From contig QKCY01000491.1 of assembly GCA_003245525.1 (NCBI GenBank), forward strand, positions 1-33,032: a stretch of 33,032 nucleotides of DNA. The letters are read 5' to 3'. The notes beneath the pieces were generated by a model. It was not told the DNA's origin. It was given only the letters and a program-made list of their open reading frames with translations, and ran no database searches. A program made the translations under genes and the position numbers. Shown one piece after another: positions 1-7,233 of this stretch. The stretch's first letter is position 1, and every line of letters starts with the position of its first letter. This DNA is from Victivallales bacterium (GTDB lineage Bacteria; Verrucomicrobiota; Lentisphaeria; Oligosphaerales; Lenti-02).

Positions 1-341
1 TAGGGATCGATCCCCTGTTCGTCCAGCAGCTTGGCATTCGCCGGCCAGCGACCGGGCGGCGGCACCCCGTCCACCGGTTTCCAGATCGGGTCCCGCACCT
101 TGCTGGCGAAGTTCGCCCGCATGGCATTCGGGCAAAGGAAGAGATGGGTCACCGCCGAGTTCGCATACTGGTCCACGAACTGATGCAGGCCCGCCAGGTT
201 CATCTGCTCCGCGGTCCGGCTACCGAAGAAGTGGCTGTTGTCCTCGTTGACCACCAGGACGGACCGTTGGTCGGGTTGCGCCACTGCGACCGCAGCGAAC
301 GCCAGGAAGACCACGACCAGGATCGAACCGCTGCACCTCAT
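1..341 (-). CDS. Secreted protein of unknown function, N-terminal part only
   Basis: The gene starts at 341 and runs off the left edge, so only about 113 residues are visible. The start is set by AGGAG about 7 bases before the ATG. The first 22 residues are a clear signal peptide (MRCSGSILVVVFLAFAAVAV, then AQ), followed by a mature start with VLVVNEDNSHFFGS, QFVDQYANSAVTHLFLCPNA and later DPIWKPVDG. This pattern resembles the N-terminus of secreted, possibly TIM-barrel, hypothetical proteins common in Planctomycetes and Lentisphaerota; that resemblance is from memory. It lies 60 bases downstream of the SUMF1-domain gene on the same strand, so it may share its transcript. The function cannot be assigned from the fragment. 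Confidence 0.75.
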   Translation of the reverse strand, partial: MRCSGSILVVVFLAFAAVAVAQPDQRSVLVVNEDNSHFFGSRTAEQMNLAGLHQFVDQYANSAVTHLFLCPNAMRANFASKVRDPIWKPVDGVPPPGRWPANAKLLDEQGIDP

Positions 342-401
342 CGCCTGCTCCTCATGGTTGCCGGCTCTCCCTGGGCCTCTCGCCCTGGCAGCATAGCAAA
401 G

Positions 402-1598
402 CTACTCGAAGGGTAGTTCCGGAGCTTCGGGGATCACATTGGGGATGGGAACCTGGCTCCCCGCCAGCTCCGGGATGGTGCGGAGCACGCGGAATCCCAG
501 CATGTTGCCGTGGGACGTGGGGGCTAGACGACCGCGCTCGGCGGAGCGGCAGTCGGGGGCACGGACATACCAGTTGCCCCCGCGCAGGCAGCGCATGCGC
601 TGCTCGTCCTCGGTGATGGGGGTCGGATCGTCGGGATAGCGGGTGTACCAATCGAGGCACCACTCCCAGACATTCCCGTGCATGTTGTACAAGCCGAAAG
701 CATTGGGCGGACGCCGCCCCACGTTCATGGTGCAATGGTAGTTGTTGTCGCCGGTCTCGGCCACGCGGTCCAAGTCGGCGGGCGAGTTGCCGGAATAGTA
801 GGCCGTGTCGGTCCCTGCCCGGCAGGCATACTCCCATTCCACTTCGGTGGGCAGGCGGTAGGTGTTCTTGGGCAGCCCCTCGCGTTCGTTCAGCTTGATG
901 CAGAAGGTCTGGGCATCGAACCAGGAGACCTCCTCGACCGGACGGCGGGCCCCGTGGAACCCGGAGGGGTTCGTGCCCATGATGCTGCTGTACTCCTCCT
1001 GGGTTACCTCGAACTTGCCGAGGTAGAAGGGCCGGTAGACCGTGCGGACGTGCTGCTTCTCCACCGATCCCCTCCCGGGCTCGCCCTCGGGACTGCCGAT
1101 CATGCAACTGCCGGGAGGAACCAGCCGCAGGCGCAGGCCGATGGAGTTCACGAGTTCCACCGGCAAATGGAGCTGCTGCGCGTACTGGGCCTGGGCGGCA
1201 GCCATCGCCTCGCTGCCGCTGGCCAGCCCGACCGGATTCGCCAGGCGGGCATCCGGGACCTCCTTGGCCCCGGTCAGCGCCAGGGCCTTCTCGCCGAGTA
1301 CCGGGGCCGGCGCCATGCCTTGCTCATGCACGGCGACGTCGCTGGTGGCAGGCTGACGGTGACTCAGCCGCTGGCGCACCGCGAACTCCACCGCCGCCAG
1401 GACGAGGGCCAATTCCAGCCCCCACAGCATGAGACGGAACCGGGAGAAACGCCGCCGTTTGCCCTTCTCCGCCCGCTGCACGCGCTGGTTGTCCAACTGC
1501 CGCCGGGCCTTCTCGGCCACCACGGCAAGATTGGGCGAGGGCTTGTGCGCCGGGGGTGGTTCGGGGACAGAGGGGTCGGGTTGGGCAGGAGTGGTCAT
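402..1598 (-). CDS. Membrane-anchored SUMF1 (formylglycine-generating-enzyme fold) protein, probably not a true FGE
   Basis: This 398-residue protein has a proline-rich cytoplasmic start (about 1-25), a basic stretch and one membrane segment (about 57-73). A linker is followed by a full SUMF1/FGE-sulfatase domain (about 150-373). Domain hallmarks are PPGSCMIGSPEGEPGR, KFEVTQEEYSSIMGTNPSGF, RPVEEVSWFDAQTFC, YRLPTEVEWEYACRAG, NMHGNVWEWCLDWY, LRGGNW and GFRV. True formylglycine-generating enzymes have a cysteine pair in GGSYMCxxxYC. Here the segment is GGNWYVRAPDC, so the first cysteine is Val345 and only Cys350 remains. It is therefore more likely one of the many SUMF1-fold proteins with another role, such as binding or regulation in the envelope. 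It follows the permease gene by only 6 bases, which suggests one operon. Confidence 0.9.
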   Translation of the reverse strand: MTTPAQPDPSVPEPPPAHKPSPNLAVVAEKARRQLDNQRVQRAEKGKRRRFSRFRLMLWGLELALVLAAVEFAVRQRLSHRQPATSDVAVHEQGMAPAPVLGEKALALTGAKEVPDARLANPVGLASGSEAMAAAQAQYAQQLHLPVELVNSIGLRLRLVPPGSCMIGSPEGEPGRGSVEKQHVRTVYRPFYLGKFEVTQEEYSSIMGTNPSGFHGARRPVEEVSWFDAQTFCIKLNEREGLPKNTYRLPTEVEWEYACRAGTDTAYYSGNSPADLDRVAETGDNNYHCTMNVGRRPPNAFGLYNMHGNVWEWCLDWYTRYPDDPTPITEDEQRMRCLRGGNWYVRAPDCRSAERGRLAPTSHGNMLGFRVLRTIPELAGSQVPIPNVIPEAPELPFE

Positions 1599-1604
1599 GG
1601 CAGG

Positions 1605-2783
1605 TCAACGCTTCCGGTGCATCTGCCAGCCGCCGAAGCCCAGGAAGAGCAACGTGGGCACGGCTCCGCCCAGAATGGGGGGCACGTAGCCCTGCTGGCC
1701 CAGAACCAGCGCGATCTGGCAGACGACATAGTAGGCCACCATCAAGCCGATGGCCACCGCAAATCCCCGCAACGCAGTTCCCCGCTCGTCCGCGATGGAG
1801 AGGGCCACCCCCAGCAGCACGCCGACCAGGCAGGAGAACGGGAAGACCAGCCGGTACCAGATGGTGGCGCGAATCATCCGGCGGGTCCGTTCCGGCAGGC
1901 TGGGATTCAGTCGCATCGTCTCCAGCATGCGGGCGACGGAGAGCTCCTCCACCGGCCGCAGTTGATTGAGAATCTGCGCGGGAGTCTCGTCCAGACCGGG
2001 AAACACCCGGCGCTCGAAGCGCTGCACGGCCCCCTGCGGGAGCCGCCCCTGATCGTCGAACTGCCGGAACGCGCCGTCGTAGAAGACCCACTCGCTGCCC
2101 ACGTACTGGGCTCTCCCGGCGGTCAGTTCCCACTCGGTCGTGTAGTCGGGACGGAACTGCTTGACCAGGATGTCGCGCTGCTCGGCACCGGGCGCAAACT
2201 GGCCGAAGAACCAGTCCCGCCGCGCTTCGGCGTTGCTGTAGCTTAGATAGCCGTGCATCTGCCGGTACTGCTCGCTCTCCGTCCAACGGTCGCGCATGTC
2301 CTGGGCAAGAACGGCACAACGGGGGGAGAGAGTCTCGCCAACCACCAGGGAGACCAGCGAGAGAAGCAGGCCCAGCAACCAGACCGGACGCGCACAGACG
2401 GCGAGGGACAGGCCGCTCGCCCGCATGGCCGACAGCTCATGGTGGCGCTGGAAGCCGCTGACCATGAAACTGGCCGACAACAGCACGGACATGGGGAGCA
2501 CTTGCGGCAGGTTGACCGGTTGCTCGATCGCCATGTACAGCAGCAACTGCCCGAGGCTGGCCTCCTGGTTCTGCAAGACATCCGAGAGGACGTCGAACAG
2601 ATCCCGGACCACGAACAGCGCCACAAAGGCCAGCAGACAGCAGACCAGTGGCACCAGGAACTCCCGGGCCACGTACCAAAAGAGAGTCCAGGACATGCGC
2701 CGCTGCGGGCACTGCACCGGCCCGGCGTCGTCCTTGGCCTCGTCCGTCGCCGAGTCCCCGCCTCGCTGCCCGTTCGCCTGCAT
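1605..2783 (-). CDS. LptF/LptG-family lipopolysaccharide export permease
   Basis: The 392-residue protein belongs to the YjgP/YjgQ family. These are inner-membrane subunits that, with LptB and LptC, extract lipopolysaccharide and pass it towards the outer membrane. The architecture is typical: membrane segments near 38-60, 80-105 and 130-150 (FLVPLVCCLLAFVALFVV, QVLPMSVLLSASFMVSG, GLLLSLVSLVVGE). A periplasmic jellyroll-like region (about 155-300) and three C-terminal membrane segments (from about 308) follow. Family patterns visible are LPMSVLLSASFMVSGFQRHHELSAMRASG and ERTRRMIRATIWYRLVFPFSCLVGVLLGVAL. It begins 3 bases after the RDD gene stop. An inner ATG at 2696 (MSWTLF) is an alternative start. 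LptF and LptG normally form a pair; only one is present here, and which one cannot be told. Confidence 0.9.
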   Translation of the reverse strand: MQANGQRGGDSATDEAKDDAGPVQCPQRRMSWTLFWYVAREFLVPLVCCLLAFVALFVVRDLFDVLSDVLQNQEASLGQLLLYMAIEQPVNLPQVLPMSVLLSASFMVSGFQRHHELSAMRASGLSLAVCARPVWLLGLLLSLVSLVVGETLSPRCAVLAQDMRDRWTESEQYRQMHGYLSYSNAEARRDWFFGQFAPGAEQRDILVKQFRPDYTTEWELTAGRAQYVGSEWVFYDGAFRQFDDQGRLPQGAVQRFERRVFPGLDETPAQILNQLRPVEELSVARMLETMRLNPSLPERTRRMIRATIWYRLVFPFSCLVGVLLGVALSIADERGTALRGFAVAIGLMVAYYVVCQIALVLGQQGYVPPILGGAVPTLLFLGFGGWQMHRKR

Positions 2784-2786
2784 CGC

Positions 2787-3518
2787 CTACCGTTTCTTGC
2801 CCGTCAACAGGATACGCACCATCCGGGTACCGGTGGCGATCTCCTGGATGGAACGTCCCGAGGGAACGACATAGCCGATGATCGGGGTGAGAATGCCGAA
2901 GGGAACCATGAACAGCAGGTACAGATAGGCCCGTCCCAGCCAGAAACTCCCCCCCATCCGCTTGATCAGGATGATCCCCCAGAACTTCTGCCCCACCGTC
3001 TGCCCACCCACGGCGATGGACACCACGTAGTAGAGGCTGAAGACCACATAGGCGGTAGCAATGCCCAGATAGCCCGCCGCATTGCCGGAAAGCGCCCCGG
3101 CAGAGAAGAGGAACGCGAAGAGGAAGTACACGGCCACCATCAGCAGCACGACCACCACGCCGTCGATGAACGCCGCCAGAACCCGGAAGAGCATGGGGGC
3201 CTTTTCGAAGTCCTCGGGACGCGAACCATGGAGCCCCGAGGTGTCCTTCTCCTCGGAGGCACGCATGGTGACCCGCTGCTTGACCTTGTCCCAGCCCGTC
3301 GCCTCCTTCTGCTGCTCCTCCAGCACCTGGGCCATGAGCAAGTCGCGCAGGAAGGGGATATCCACCGCCTTTTCCCAGCGCGCGATGAGCGTGCTGCGGA
3401 TCTGGCAGTAGGGAGTGATCCGTCCGTTCTGCGCCCAACGGATCAAAGTCTCCTGGTCGGCGGGACCGAACTCCTCGCCGTCCACTGTCTTCAGAATGTA
3501 CTGGCGTTCATTGGCCAT
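2787..3518 (-). CDS. GYF_2-like plus RDD-domain membrane protein
   Basis: With the start at 3518 the protein has 243 residues; GGGAG stands 9 bases before that ATG, while the longer frame to 3578 has no such signal. Residues 1-60 (YILKTVDGEEFGPADQETLIRWAQNGRITP) look like a GYF_2-type domain, a small fold used for binding other proteins. Residues about 105-240 form an RDD domain with membrane segments: RVLAAFIDGVVVVLL, GGQTVGQKFWGIILIKR and the closing IATGTRMVRILL. The last usual Asp of the family is replaced by Glu226. RDD proteins are linked to transport or membrane stress, but a precise role cannot be given. It is the first gene of the minus-strand operon with the LptF/G-like and SUMF1-domain genes. 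Confidence 0.85.
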   Translation of the reverse strand: MANERQYILKTVDGEEFGPADQETLIRWAQNGRITPYCQIRSTLIARWEKAVDIPFLRDLLMAQVLEEQQKEATGWDKVKQRVTMRASEEKDTSGLHGSRPEDFEKAPMLFRVLAAFIDGVVVVLLMVAVYFLFAFLFSAGALSGNAAGYLGIATAYVVFSLYYVVSIAVGGQTVGQKFWGIILIKRMGGSFWLGRAYLYLLFMVPFGILTPIIGYVVPSGRSIQEIATGTRMVRILLTGKKR

Positions 3519-3611
3519 CGGGCGGAACTCCCAGATAAGAGCTCGGGAACAACCGACAGACTGCCCCCGGACAAGCAAGGCTTAACCTACACGCTGGTTG
3601 CCATCACGGCA

Positions 3612-3655
3612 AAAAGGGAGTGTTGGGTTCCCTGCCAGCCCCTTTGGTCCCTTTG
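3612..3655. repeat. Short imperfect inverted repeat built on AAAGGGA/TCCCTTT
   Basis: AAAGGGA (3613-3619) is complementary to TCCCTTT (3648-3654), and CCCTTTGG-TCCCTTTG is itself a short direct repeat. The motif resembles the inverted repeat at 7155-7216. It lies between two divergent genes, so it is not a terminator. Confidence 0.4.
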
Positions 3656-3704
3656 CTTCCTGGAACTATGGTGAGGCGTCGTCCACCTACCCGAGGAGTC
3701 TGCC

Positions 3705-4703
3705 ATGCCTGCCAACACCGACTGGTTCCGTGCCGCCCGCTGGGGTGTCTTCAACCACTACTTGGCCTATGGGGCCAGCCACCAGGGGGGTGCCGGCGTC
3801 ACGCCGGAGGCCTGGAACCGTCGCGTCGATTCCTTCGACGTCCCCGGCCTGGTCCGCCAACTCCAGGCGGTGGGAGCCCGCTACTACTTCATCACCCTCG
3901 GGCAGAACTACGGCTTCTACTGCAGCCCGAATGCGACCTACGAGGAACTGGTCCGGCAGACCCCGAGCCGTCTGGCCAAGCGGGATCTGGTCGGCGAGTT
4001 GGCCGATGCGTTGGACGCCGTGGGCATCCGCCTCATGGCCTATCTGCCCTCCCACGCCCCCGCCATGAACCGCGAGGCGGTCCAGGCCCTCTCCTGCACC
4101 CCGCCCTGGGATGCCTCCAAGTGGCAATTGCGTCCCGGCACCTACCTGTGCGCTCCAGACAGCGACCAGCGCCTGACCGTGTTCCAGCGGCACTGGGAGG
4201 CCATCGTGCGCGAGTGGTCCCTGCGCTGGGGCCGCAAGGTCCACGGTTGGTGGATCGACGGCTCCTACTACGCCGACCTCATGTACCGCCATCCGGACGA
4301 ACCCAACTTCGCCAGCTTCGCCGCCGCGCTCAAGGCGGGAAACCCGGATTCCATCGTCGCCTTCAATCCCGGCGTGAAGGTCCCCGTGATCCGCTACACG
4401 GAACACGAGGACTACACGGCCGGCGAGGTGGCGGACGCCCTCCCCGTCGGCCGCTGGGGCAAAGACGGCTTCGGCCGCAGCGAGGGCACGGTGAACGGGG
4501 CCCAGTACCACCTGCTCACCTTCATGGGCGAGTACTGGGGCCGCGGCCTGCCCCGGTTCAGTACCGAGATGGTGATCGGCTACACCCAGTTCGTCAACGA
4601 CTGCGGCGGCGTGATCTCCTGGGACGTGCCCATCTCCGACGATGGCCGCATCCCCGAGGCCTTCATCGACCGCCTCGCCGCCCTCAACCAAGCTATTGGC
4701 TAG
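3705..4703 (+). CDS. GH29-like (alpha-L-fucosidase superfamily) glycosidase, cytoplasmic
   Basis: The 332-residue protein starts after GAGGAG with a 6-base spacer. It has no signal peptide. The N-terminal WFRAARWGVFNHYLAYGAS corresponds to the KFGIFIHWG region of GH29 fucosidases. VGARYYFITLGQNYGFYCSPN fits the strand-plus-HDGF region, and GWWIDGSYY (Asp185) fits the position of the GH29 nucleophile. The protein is shorter than a typical GH29 enzyme (about 420-480 residues) and lacks the C-terminal beta-sandwich. It is thus a divergent, barrel-only member, and its sugar specificity is uncertain. The alpha/beta hydrolase gene begins right after it, with its ribosome site overlapping this stop codon, so the two are translationally linked. 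A role in breaking down imported fucosylated oligosaccharides is an inference. Confidence 0.75.
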   Translation: MPANTDWFRAARWGVFNHYLAYGASHQGGAGVTPEAWNRRVDSFDVPGLVRQLQAVGARYYFITLGQNYGFYCSPNATYEELVRQTPSRLAKRDLVGELADALDAVGIRLMAYLPSHAPAMNREAVQALSCTPPWDASKWQLRPGTYLCAPDSDQRLTVFQRHWEAIVREWSLRWGRKVHGWWIDGSYYADLMYRHPDEPNFASFAAALKAGNPDSIVAFNPGVKVPVIRYTEHEDYTAGEVADALPVGRWGKDGFGRSEGTVNGAQYHLLTFMGEYWGRGLPRFSTEMVIGYTQFVNDCGGVISWDVPISDDGRIPEAFIDRLAALNQAIG

Positions 4704-4713
4704 GAGCACCCTC

Positions 4714-5463
4714 ATGGGCTTCCCTGGAACCACCAGTGTCTGGCGCGGCTTCGACCGCTGGGATTTCACGTACGACGGCCGGGCCTGTATCGTCTGCGCC
4801 CCCCAGGCCGAGGCCCCGGGCCGTCCCTGGATCTGGCGCGCCCGGTTCTTCGACGCCTGGCCCGCCACCGATGTGGCCCTGCTCGAACGGGGCTTCCATC
4901 TGGTCTATATGGATGTGGCGGACATGTACGGCGCGCCCTGCGCGGTCGCCCATTGGGACGCTTTCTACGCCTACTTGGTTGGGACTCACGGCTTCGCCCC
5001 CAAGGCCGCCCTGGAAGGCTTGAGCCGGGGCGGACTCATCATCTACAACTGGGCCATCGCCAATCCCGACAAAGTGGCCTGCCTCTACGGCGACGCTCCC
5101 GTCTGCACCATCCGCAGTTGGCCGGCCGGCAAGGGCGTCGGCCCCGGCAGCCCGAACGACTGGGCGAAGTGCCTGAAGGCCTACGGTTTCACCGAGGAAC
5201 AAGCCCTCGCCTACGCGGGCAATCCCATCGACCGGCTCGCCCCCCTAGCCGCCGCCAACATCCCCCTCCTCCATGTGGTCGGCGACGCGGACGAACCCGT
5301 TCCGGTGGCCGAGAACACCGCCATCATCGAACAACGCTACCGGCAACTGGGTGGCCAGATCGAGGTGATCCACAAGCCGTCCTGCGGACACCACCCCCAC
5401 AGCCTGGAAGACGTCACGCCCATCGTCGATTTCATTCTCCGCCATACGGGGAAAGCGGAATAA
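4714..5463 (+). CDS. Alpha/beta-fold hydrolase (esterase-like)
   Basis: With the start at 4714 the protein has 249 residues. AGGAG 8 bases upstream overlaps the stop codon of the preceding gene; the longer frame from 4642 lies inside that gene. The fold is shown by the nucleophile elbow GLSRGG (Ser104), a likely acid in VVGDADEPVP (Asp191 or Asp193) and the histidine in SCGHHPHS (His226 or His227). There is no signal peptide. Similar proteins act as esterases or peptidases; here it sits between a GH29-like enzyme and a sulfatase, so removal of acyl groups from a decorated sugar is a reasonable guess. The substrate cannot be read from the sequence. Confidence 0.8.
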   Translation: MGFPGTTSVWRGFDRWDFTYDGRACIVCAPQAEAPGRPWIWRARFFDAWPATDVALLERGFHLVYMDVADMYGAPCAVAHWDAFYAYLVGTHGFAPKAALEGLSRGGLIIYNWAIANPDKVACLYGDAPVCTIRSWPAGKGVGPGSPNDWAKCLKAYGFTEEQALAYAGNPIDRLAPLAAANIPLLHVVGDADEPVPVAENTAIIEQRYRQLGGQIEVIHKPSCGHHPHSLEDVTPIVDFILRHTGKAE

Positions 5464-5600
5464 TGGAATGGTGGAATGGTGGAATGCTGGAAACACAGGA
5501 ACCAGCCTGGCCGGACAGCCCCAGCATTGTCCTATCATTCCGCTCCCGTCGTCTTCCATTCTTCCATTCTTCCATTCTTCCATCATTCCACCATTCCGCC
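5463..5600. repeat. Inverted array of GGAATGGT-type 8-base units
   Basis: The left arm (5463-5492) holds three or four tandem units close to TGGAATGG. The right arm (5553-5600) holds the same type in reverse complement (TTCCATTC several times, then CATTCCACCATTCCG). The arms are separated by about 60 bases and can form a long imperfect hairpin. The element begins at the stop codon of the hydrolase gene and ends just before the ribosome site of the sulfatase gene. It may work as an mRNA structure or be a dispersed genomic repeat. Confidence 0.75.
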
Positions 5601-5618
5601 CCCTCCTAGGAGCCTCCC

Positions 5619-7115
5619 ATGCCTACCTCCCGCAAGATCGTTTTCATCATGGTGGACACCCAGCGTTGGGACATGCTTGGCTGCTACGGCAATCCCGACC
5701 TGAAGACCCCCAATCTGGATCGGCTCGCCGGGGAAGGCATCCGGTTCGACCGGGCCTACACCTGCCAGCCGGTCTGCGGTCCGGCGCGGGCGGCGCTCTT
5801 CACCGGCACTTGGCCCCACACCAACGGCAGTTGGGGCAACAGCATGCCCCTGGGTCAGACCATCCGCACCCTTGGCCAGCGCCTCGCCAACGCGAACCTG
5901 CACACCGCCTACATCGGCAAGTGGCACCTCGACGGCGGCGACTACTTTGGCTACGGCATCTGTCCCGAAGGTTGGGACCCCGACTACTGGTACGACATGC
6001 GCACCTACCTGGAGGAACTGCCCGAGACAGAACGCGTCCGCTCGCGGCAGTTCGCCACCTGTCTGGAGGAGGGTTTCAGCGAAGAATTCACGTACGGACA
6101 CCGCTGCTCCAACCGGGCCGTCGACTTCCTGGAGAAGCACGCCGCAGAGGACTTCTGTCTAGTGGTCTCCTACGACGAGCCCCATGGTCCCTGTCTCTGT
6201 CCTGCCCCCTTCAACACCATGTACCGGGACTACGAGTTCCCGAAGACTCCCAGCGTCTGGGACCGGCTGGAGAACAAGCCCGCCCACCAGAAGGCCTGGG
6301 CCGGCAACGCCGTCAACCGCGACAACGAGGCGCTGAAGATCAAACGCGCCGCCTTCTTCGGCTGCAATTCCTACGTGGACTACGAAATCGGCCGGGTCCT
6401 GGCCGCCATCGAGCGCCATGCGCCGGACGCCCTCGTGGTCTACACCGCCGACCATGGCGACGCCCTGGCCAGCCACGCCATCGGTGGCAAGGGACCGGCC
6501 ATGTACGACGAGATCACCCGCATCCCCTTCCTCGTCCGCTGGCCCGGCGTCGCCCCGGCCGGGACAGTCTGCCCCCATCCCGTCTCCCATATCGACGTGG
6601 TGCCGACCCTGCTCGCCGCCGCCGGTGCCACCGTGCCACCCTGCCTGGAGGGCAAGAGCATGGTGCCCACTTTTGCCGATCCCAGCACTCGGCCCAACGA
6701 CTGCGTCTTCATAGAATTCAACCGCTACGAGGTGGACCACGACTGCTTCGGTGGGTTCCAACCCGTCCGGTGCGCCTTCGACGGCCGCTACAAGTTCGTC
6801 CTCAACCTGCTCTGCGAGGACGAACTCTACGACCTGGAGACCGACCCCTACGAGCTCGCCAATCTGCTCGATTCCCCCGACCACGCCGCGATCCGCGACC
6901 GGCTCCATGACCGGCTCCTACAATGGATGAACGAGACCCGCGATCCCTTCCGCGGCTACTACTGGGAGCGCCGCCCCTGGCGGACCGACGCCCGGCCCGC
7001 CACCTGGGGCTACACGGGCATGACCCGCCAGCGCGAAGACGACCCCGAGTACGAACCCCGTCAGCTCGACTATGATACCGGTTTGGCCATGGAGGCTGGC
7101 ACCCGCCAGAAATAG
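5619..7115 (+). CDS. Type I (cysteine-type) sulfatase, cytoplasmic
   Basis: This 498-residue protein starts 6 bases after AGGAG. It is an arylsulfatase-superfamily hydrolase that would remove sulfate esters. The signature CxPxR is present as CGPAR (Cys53-Arg57), whose cysteine must be converted to formylglycine. Other hallmarks are IVFIMVDTQRWDMLGCYG near the start (metal ligand Asp13), TPNLDRLAGEGIRFDRAYT, AYIGKWHL, VVYTADHGD and the C-terminal ELYDLETDPYELANL. There is no signal peptide, unlike most polysaccharide-acting sulfatases, so it would act on oligosaccharides after uptake. It is the third gene of a set with the GH29-like and alpha/beta hydrolase genes, although the inverted repeat at 5463-5600 separates them. 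The only SUMF1-domain protein in the window lacks one catalytic cysteine, so maturation must rely on an enzyme encoded elsewhere. Confidence 0.93.
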   Translation: MPTSRKIVFIMVDTQRWDMLGCYGNPDLKTPNLDRLAGEGIRFDRAYTCQPVCGPARAALFTGTWPHTNGSWGNSMPLGQTIRTLGQRLANANLHTAYIGKWHLDGGDYFGYGICPEGWDPDYWYDMRTYLEELPETERVRSRQFATCLEEGFSEEFTYGHRCSNRAVDFLEKHAAEDFCLVVSYDEPHGPCLCPAPFNTMYRDYEFPKTPSVWDRLENKPAHQKAWAGNAVNRDNEALKIKRAAFFGCNSYVDYEIGRVLAAIERHAPDALVVYTADHGDALASHAIGGKGPAMYDEITRIPFLVRWPGVAPAGTVCPHPVSHIDVVPTLLAAAGATVPPCLEGKSMVPTFADPSTRPNDCVFIEFNRYEVDHDCFGGFQPVRCAFDGRYKFVLNLLCEDELYDLETDPYELANLLDSPDHAAIRDRLHDRLLQWMNETRDPFRGYYWERRPWRTDARPATWGYTGMTRQREDDPEYEPRQLDYDTGLAMEAGTRQK

Positions 7116-7154
7116 ATCTCTCCTGGGAACGCCGGGCCCCAGTTCGGCGGAATC

Positions 7155-7216
7155 CAAAGGACCGAAGGGACGCAGGGGACCGAAAGGACAGGGGTCCCTT
7201 TGATCCTTTTCGTCCC
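7155..7216. repeat. AAAGGACC-type inverted repeat, possible two-way terminator
   Basis: The left arm (about 7155-7190) repeats units like AAAGGACCGAAGGGAC and GGGACCGAAAGGAC; the right arm (7194-7216) reads GTCCCTTTGATCCTTTTCGT and pairs imperfectly with it. It lies between the convergent sulfatase and ABC ATPase genes, where a two-way terminator would be expected. The motif is related to the repeat at 3612-3655. Confidence 0.6.
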
Positions 7217-7233
7217 GTGTTTCCTTGCCTACT

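Noticed and set aside
678-3674. Long plus-strand frames (678-2246 and 2253-3674) opposite the first operon
   Set aside because: They lie antisense to the SUMF1, LptF/G and RDD genes, which have clear domain patterns and good start signals.
5463-5600. Repeated 8-base units considered as a CRISPR array
   Set aside because: Units are too short, have no unique spacers of constant length, and occur in opposite directions.
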